Source of the DNA: Ignavibacteria bacterium RIFOXYB12_FULL_35_14
GTDB taxonomy: Bacteria; Bacteroidota; Ignavibacteria; Ignavibacteriales; Ignavibacteriaceae
DNA length: 43,667 nt
Assembly (NCBI GenBank): GCA_001803045.1
Contig: MHAR01000009.1
Coordinates: forward strand, 1-43,667
Direction: 5' to 3'
Every line of letters starts with the position of its first letter. The first letter of the stretch is position 1. The notes beneath the pieces are model-generated. The model had not been told where the DNA came from. It worked only from the letters and a program-made list of their open reading frames with translations, and searched no databases. This document shows, one piece after another, positions 43,529-43,667 of the stretch. A program made the position numbers and the translations under genes.

Positions 43529-43667
43529 CTCGCTCCGTTTTCTGGCATAGCCATTCCTCAGGAAAAAGTCCCTCTCTTTTTAAGCAATGCTGTCAACTTA
43601 AGAAAAGGATAATTACTGTTCATTAAATAGCTCTTCTCTTATTAGGTGGATATTTTAATGTCCATTT

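Overview
The window reads like a low-GC genome from the Bacteroidota/Chlorobiota side of the tree, most likely the Ignavibacteria. Four things point there: a secreted protein ending in a type IX secretion C-terminal domain with the YPNPFNPST signature, a short 285-residue primary sigma factor, several exact matches to the TAnnTTTG -7 promoter element, and many small secreted lipoproteins. No rRNA, tRNA, CRISPR array, transposase or integrase was found.

Region 1 (1-5400, mostly minus strand) holds a stop-interrupted secreted tail-fibre-like gene, a small T9SS cargo protein, a Yip1-family membrane protein, and a tight three-gene operon: a YjbR-like protein, a secreted tandem-duplicated histidine protein and an aldo/keto reductase. 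The long gaps here are packed with short palindromes and direct repeats.

Region 2 (5400-14177) carries single genes separated by repeat-bearing spacers: an NrfJ-like/OB-fold lipoprotein, a lipoprotein MsrB with a second internal start, rpoD, a nitroreductase, an AlaX-type tRNA editing protein, a class A penicillin-binding protein and an M64 metallopeptidase. A family of hairpins (ACAAACCCA...TGGGTTTGT) and MITE-like inverted repeats sits between these genes.

Region 3 (14178-21323) is a complete type I restriction-modification operon, hsdM-hsdS-[DUF433 antitoxin-like]-[DUF5615 PIN-like toxin]-hsdR. The toxin-antitoxin-type pair is translationally coupled inside the operon. It is the most system-like feature of the window. 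LapA-domain and M2/M3 peptidase genes follow.

Region 4 (23525-37128) is a translation and RNA-metabolism block on the plus strand: rimP-nusA-infB-rbfA-truB-ribF, an AT-rich orphan lipoprotein gene, rpsO-pnp, rng, gcvT and comB. The rimP leader has a promoter followed at once by a terminator-like hairpin, and rng has a 207-base structured leader.

Region 5 (37166-43667) holds ftsK, ridA, a VOC dioxygenase-like protein, glycogen phosphorylase, and a cupin gene broken by an in-frame TAG. The window closes with a palindromic repeat that is an inverted copy of one near its left end.
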